Shown: piece by piece, positions 60,793-62,041 of the stretch
How the letters are laid out: the number at the start of each line of letters is the position of its first letter
How positions within the stretch are numbered: the stretch's first letter is position 1
Assembly: GCA_004802705.1 (NCBI GenBank)
Contig: SGPL01000146.1
Coordinates: 1-62,041 of the forward strand
Direction: 5' to 3'
From: Bondarzewia mesenterica
Taxonomy: Eukaryota; Basidiomycota; Agaricomycetes; Russulales; Bondarzewiaceae
Length of the DNA: 62,041 nucleotides
Position numbers and translations under genes: made by a program
Notes under the pieces: generated by a model
Seen by the model: only the letters and a program-made list of their open reading frames with translations
Databases searched by the model: none
Told to the model about the DNA's origin: nothing

Positions 60793-62041
60793 GTCGTGCT
60801 CGGGCATACTTGTCAGGCGAGGTCTCCTTTCGTCAACAAGCTCATCCCACAGAAATCTAAACTCCAGCCGATTTGGTTTATAGCGTCCCATGCGTGTATT
60901 TGTATTATAATTCCCTGAAACCACTGCCTTCTGCGCATCCTGACCTCCGTGCTCGATTGCCTTTTCGAGAAACTGTACAGGCGAGCTGCGAAGGTCGAAG
61001 CTGCCACAACGTCAAAACTAGGGATCAGGTGGTTGGTCCGCCGGTGGGCTTACTCCACTTCTCTCAACTGCCTTGCACGTCCAGCTGTGAACGTGGACAA
61101 CTGCGCTAACACTCATGTTCTGCTCTGACCCCCTATGTTTCTCAGCCCAAGGCCATGTGAGTAAGGCCCGTACAGAAAGGCTTGAATTCCAATGCTTTGC
61201 GCCTATGAACTCCGTCAGTATGTCATGTCACGCGCCATGGCCGTAGAGGTCGAGTTCTCTCCTAACATAGACGTCGTCGTCGTTACACAGATCCGTCCGA
61301 GAAAACGACCCGTGTTGTATGACCTTTCAGTTGCGATCGTTTTGGGCATGGGAATGTACGCCACGTCGCCTGTTAGGCGGCGCATTGCACATCGCCGTTA
61401 CTCGAGCCTACACGTTGGCTTTTCTGATTGAACGTGAGTACGGAAAAGTGGGAAAGTTGCTTATCTTTTTTGATCCCGCGCGTTCACGCTGACTTTCCTG
61501 ATCTATCAAATTGCGAACTCAGATCTGCAGCATGTAAGTGTGTCACACTGTATCAGTGTAAACTGTCCGTAAAAGCCACGGCTGATATGATGGGCATACT
61601 TGTGCATAGCGTTCCCATGTTGTAACAGTCCCGATGTGTTGCTTTGATCCCCACGCACGTGGAATGTACGAGCGCATCATCTCACGACGCTCCCGAGGCT
61701 CGCCGAAGCAGCATCAGACTGCTCGCCTTCGCACTGGTGAATCAATGCGAGTAGTCGCACGTAACGGTTCCATTTCATGTGAGCGCTAGCTACCGTTGAC
61801 GAGCGTGGCCAGGTCTGTTTCGGGCTCTCGGTTGTCGGCTTTAATGTTCCGGGGTCTTCAAGTGAGGGAGTGTGACATAGGGATCTCAAATACACACTGT
61901 CACAAGAGGCATTATTTAAAATAAGACACCCTGAAGAGCTTCTGAATTCAATCTGGGCCTTAAATTTTTTAGAAGTTCTGTTGTTTTGTCTGAAATTTGG
62001 TAGAAATCTAAAAAATCAGCAAGTCCGAAATTAAATATGGC
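60793..62041. other. right edge, no gene seen
   Basis: Only short frames without motifs. The last 150 bases are AT-rich and contain loosely inverted stretches (TTTTTTAGAA near 61966 and TCTAAAAAAT near 62010), which could be the beginning of a repeat that continues beyond the window. No tRNA or rRNA was recognised. Confidence 0.35.

Overview
The window is nuclear DNA from a filamentous basidiomycete, most likely an Agaricomycete. The genes are closely packed and cut by many short introns of about 50-90 nt with GT..AG ends. Gene content also fits: a Rom2-type DEP/DH/PH/CNH RhoGEF, yeast-type amino-acid permease, GH18 and GH76 secreted hydrolases, GAD, DGAT2 and a class 3 lipase. No bacterial, organellar or viral genes were seen. 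Three bases are unresolved (19075, 19143, 19388). A few otherwise convincing genes are broken by one base, twice in or beside a homopolymer, so some indels are probably draft-sequence errors. All exon joins below were inferred by eye from splice signals and family resemblance; feature limits run from start codon to stop codon and include introns.

Layout. 0-11.3 kb: a decayed cystathionine gamma-lyase copy (+), RPL43 (-), a GH18 chitinase (-), a GH76 mannanase (-) and a badly disrupted Sit1-type siderophore transporter (-). 11.3-14.7 kb: no recognisable gene. 14.7-26.4 kb: an amino-acid permease with a run of micro-exons (+), a Trm140/METTL2-type tRNA methyltransferase (-), and, sharing its promoter, a RhoGEF with two successive DH modules (+). 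27-29.9 kb: a secreted, very His/Asp-rich repeat protein (-) that I cannot assign to a known family. 30.5-33.8 kb: a mitochondrial 4HBT-type thioesterase, a nitrilase-superfamily amidase and a small two-exon gene (all -). 34.5-43.7 kb: glutamate decarboxylase (+), CDC48 (-), tubulin cofactor B (-) and DGAT2 (+). 43.7-51.7 kb: sparse DNA with a 507-bp inverted-repeat element and a secreted lipase (-). 51.7-60.8 kb: a mitochondrial carrier (+), an ETT1/Nro1-like protein (-), a dipeptidyl aminopeptidase (-) and SYS1 (+). The last 1.2 kb holds nothing I recognise.

Functionally this is mostly unlinked housekeeping genes: translation, tRNA modification, Rho1 cell-wall signalling, protein unfolding, tubulin folding, Golgi targeting and lipid storage. 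A secreted set stands apart: two cell-wall polysaccharide hydrolases, a lipase and the His/Asp protein. The points most worth a second look are the His/Asp-rich protein, the duplicated DH module, the four GC-AG introns with identical donors, the micro-exons of the permease, and the new MITE-like element.
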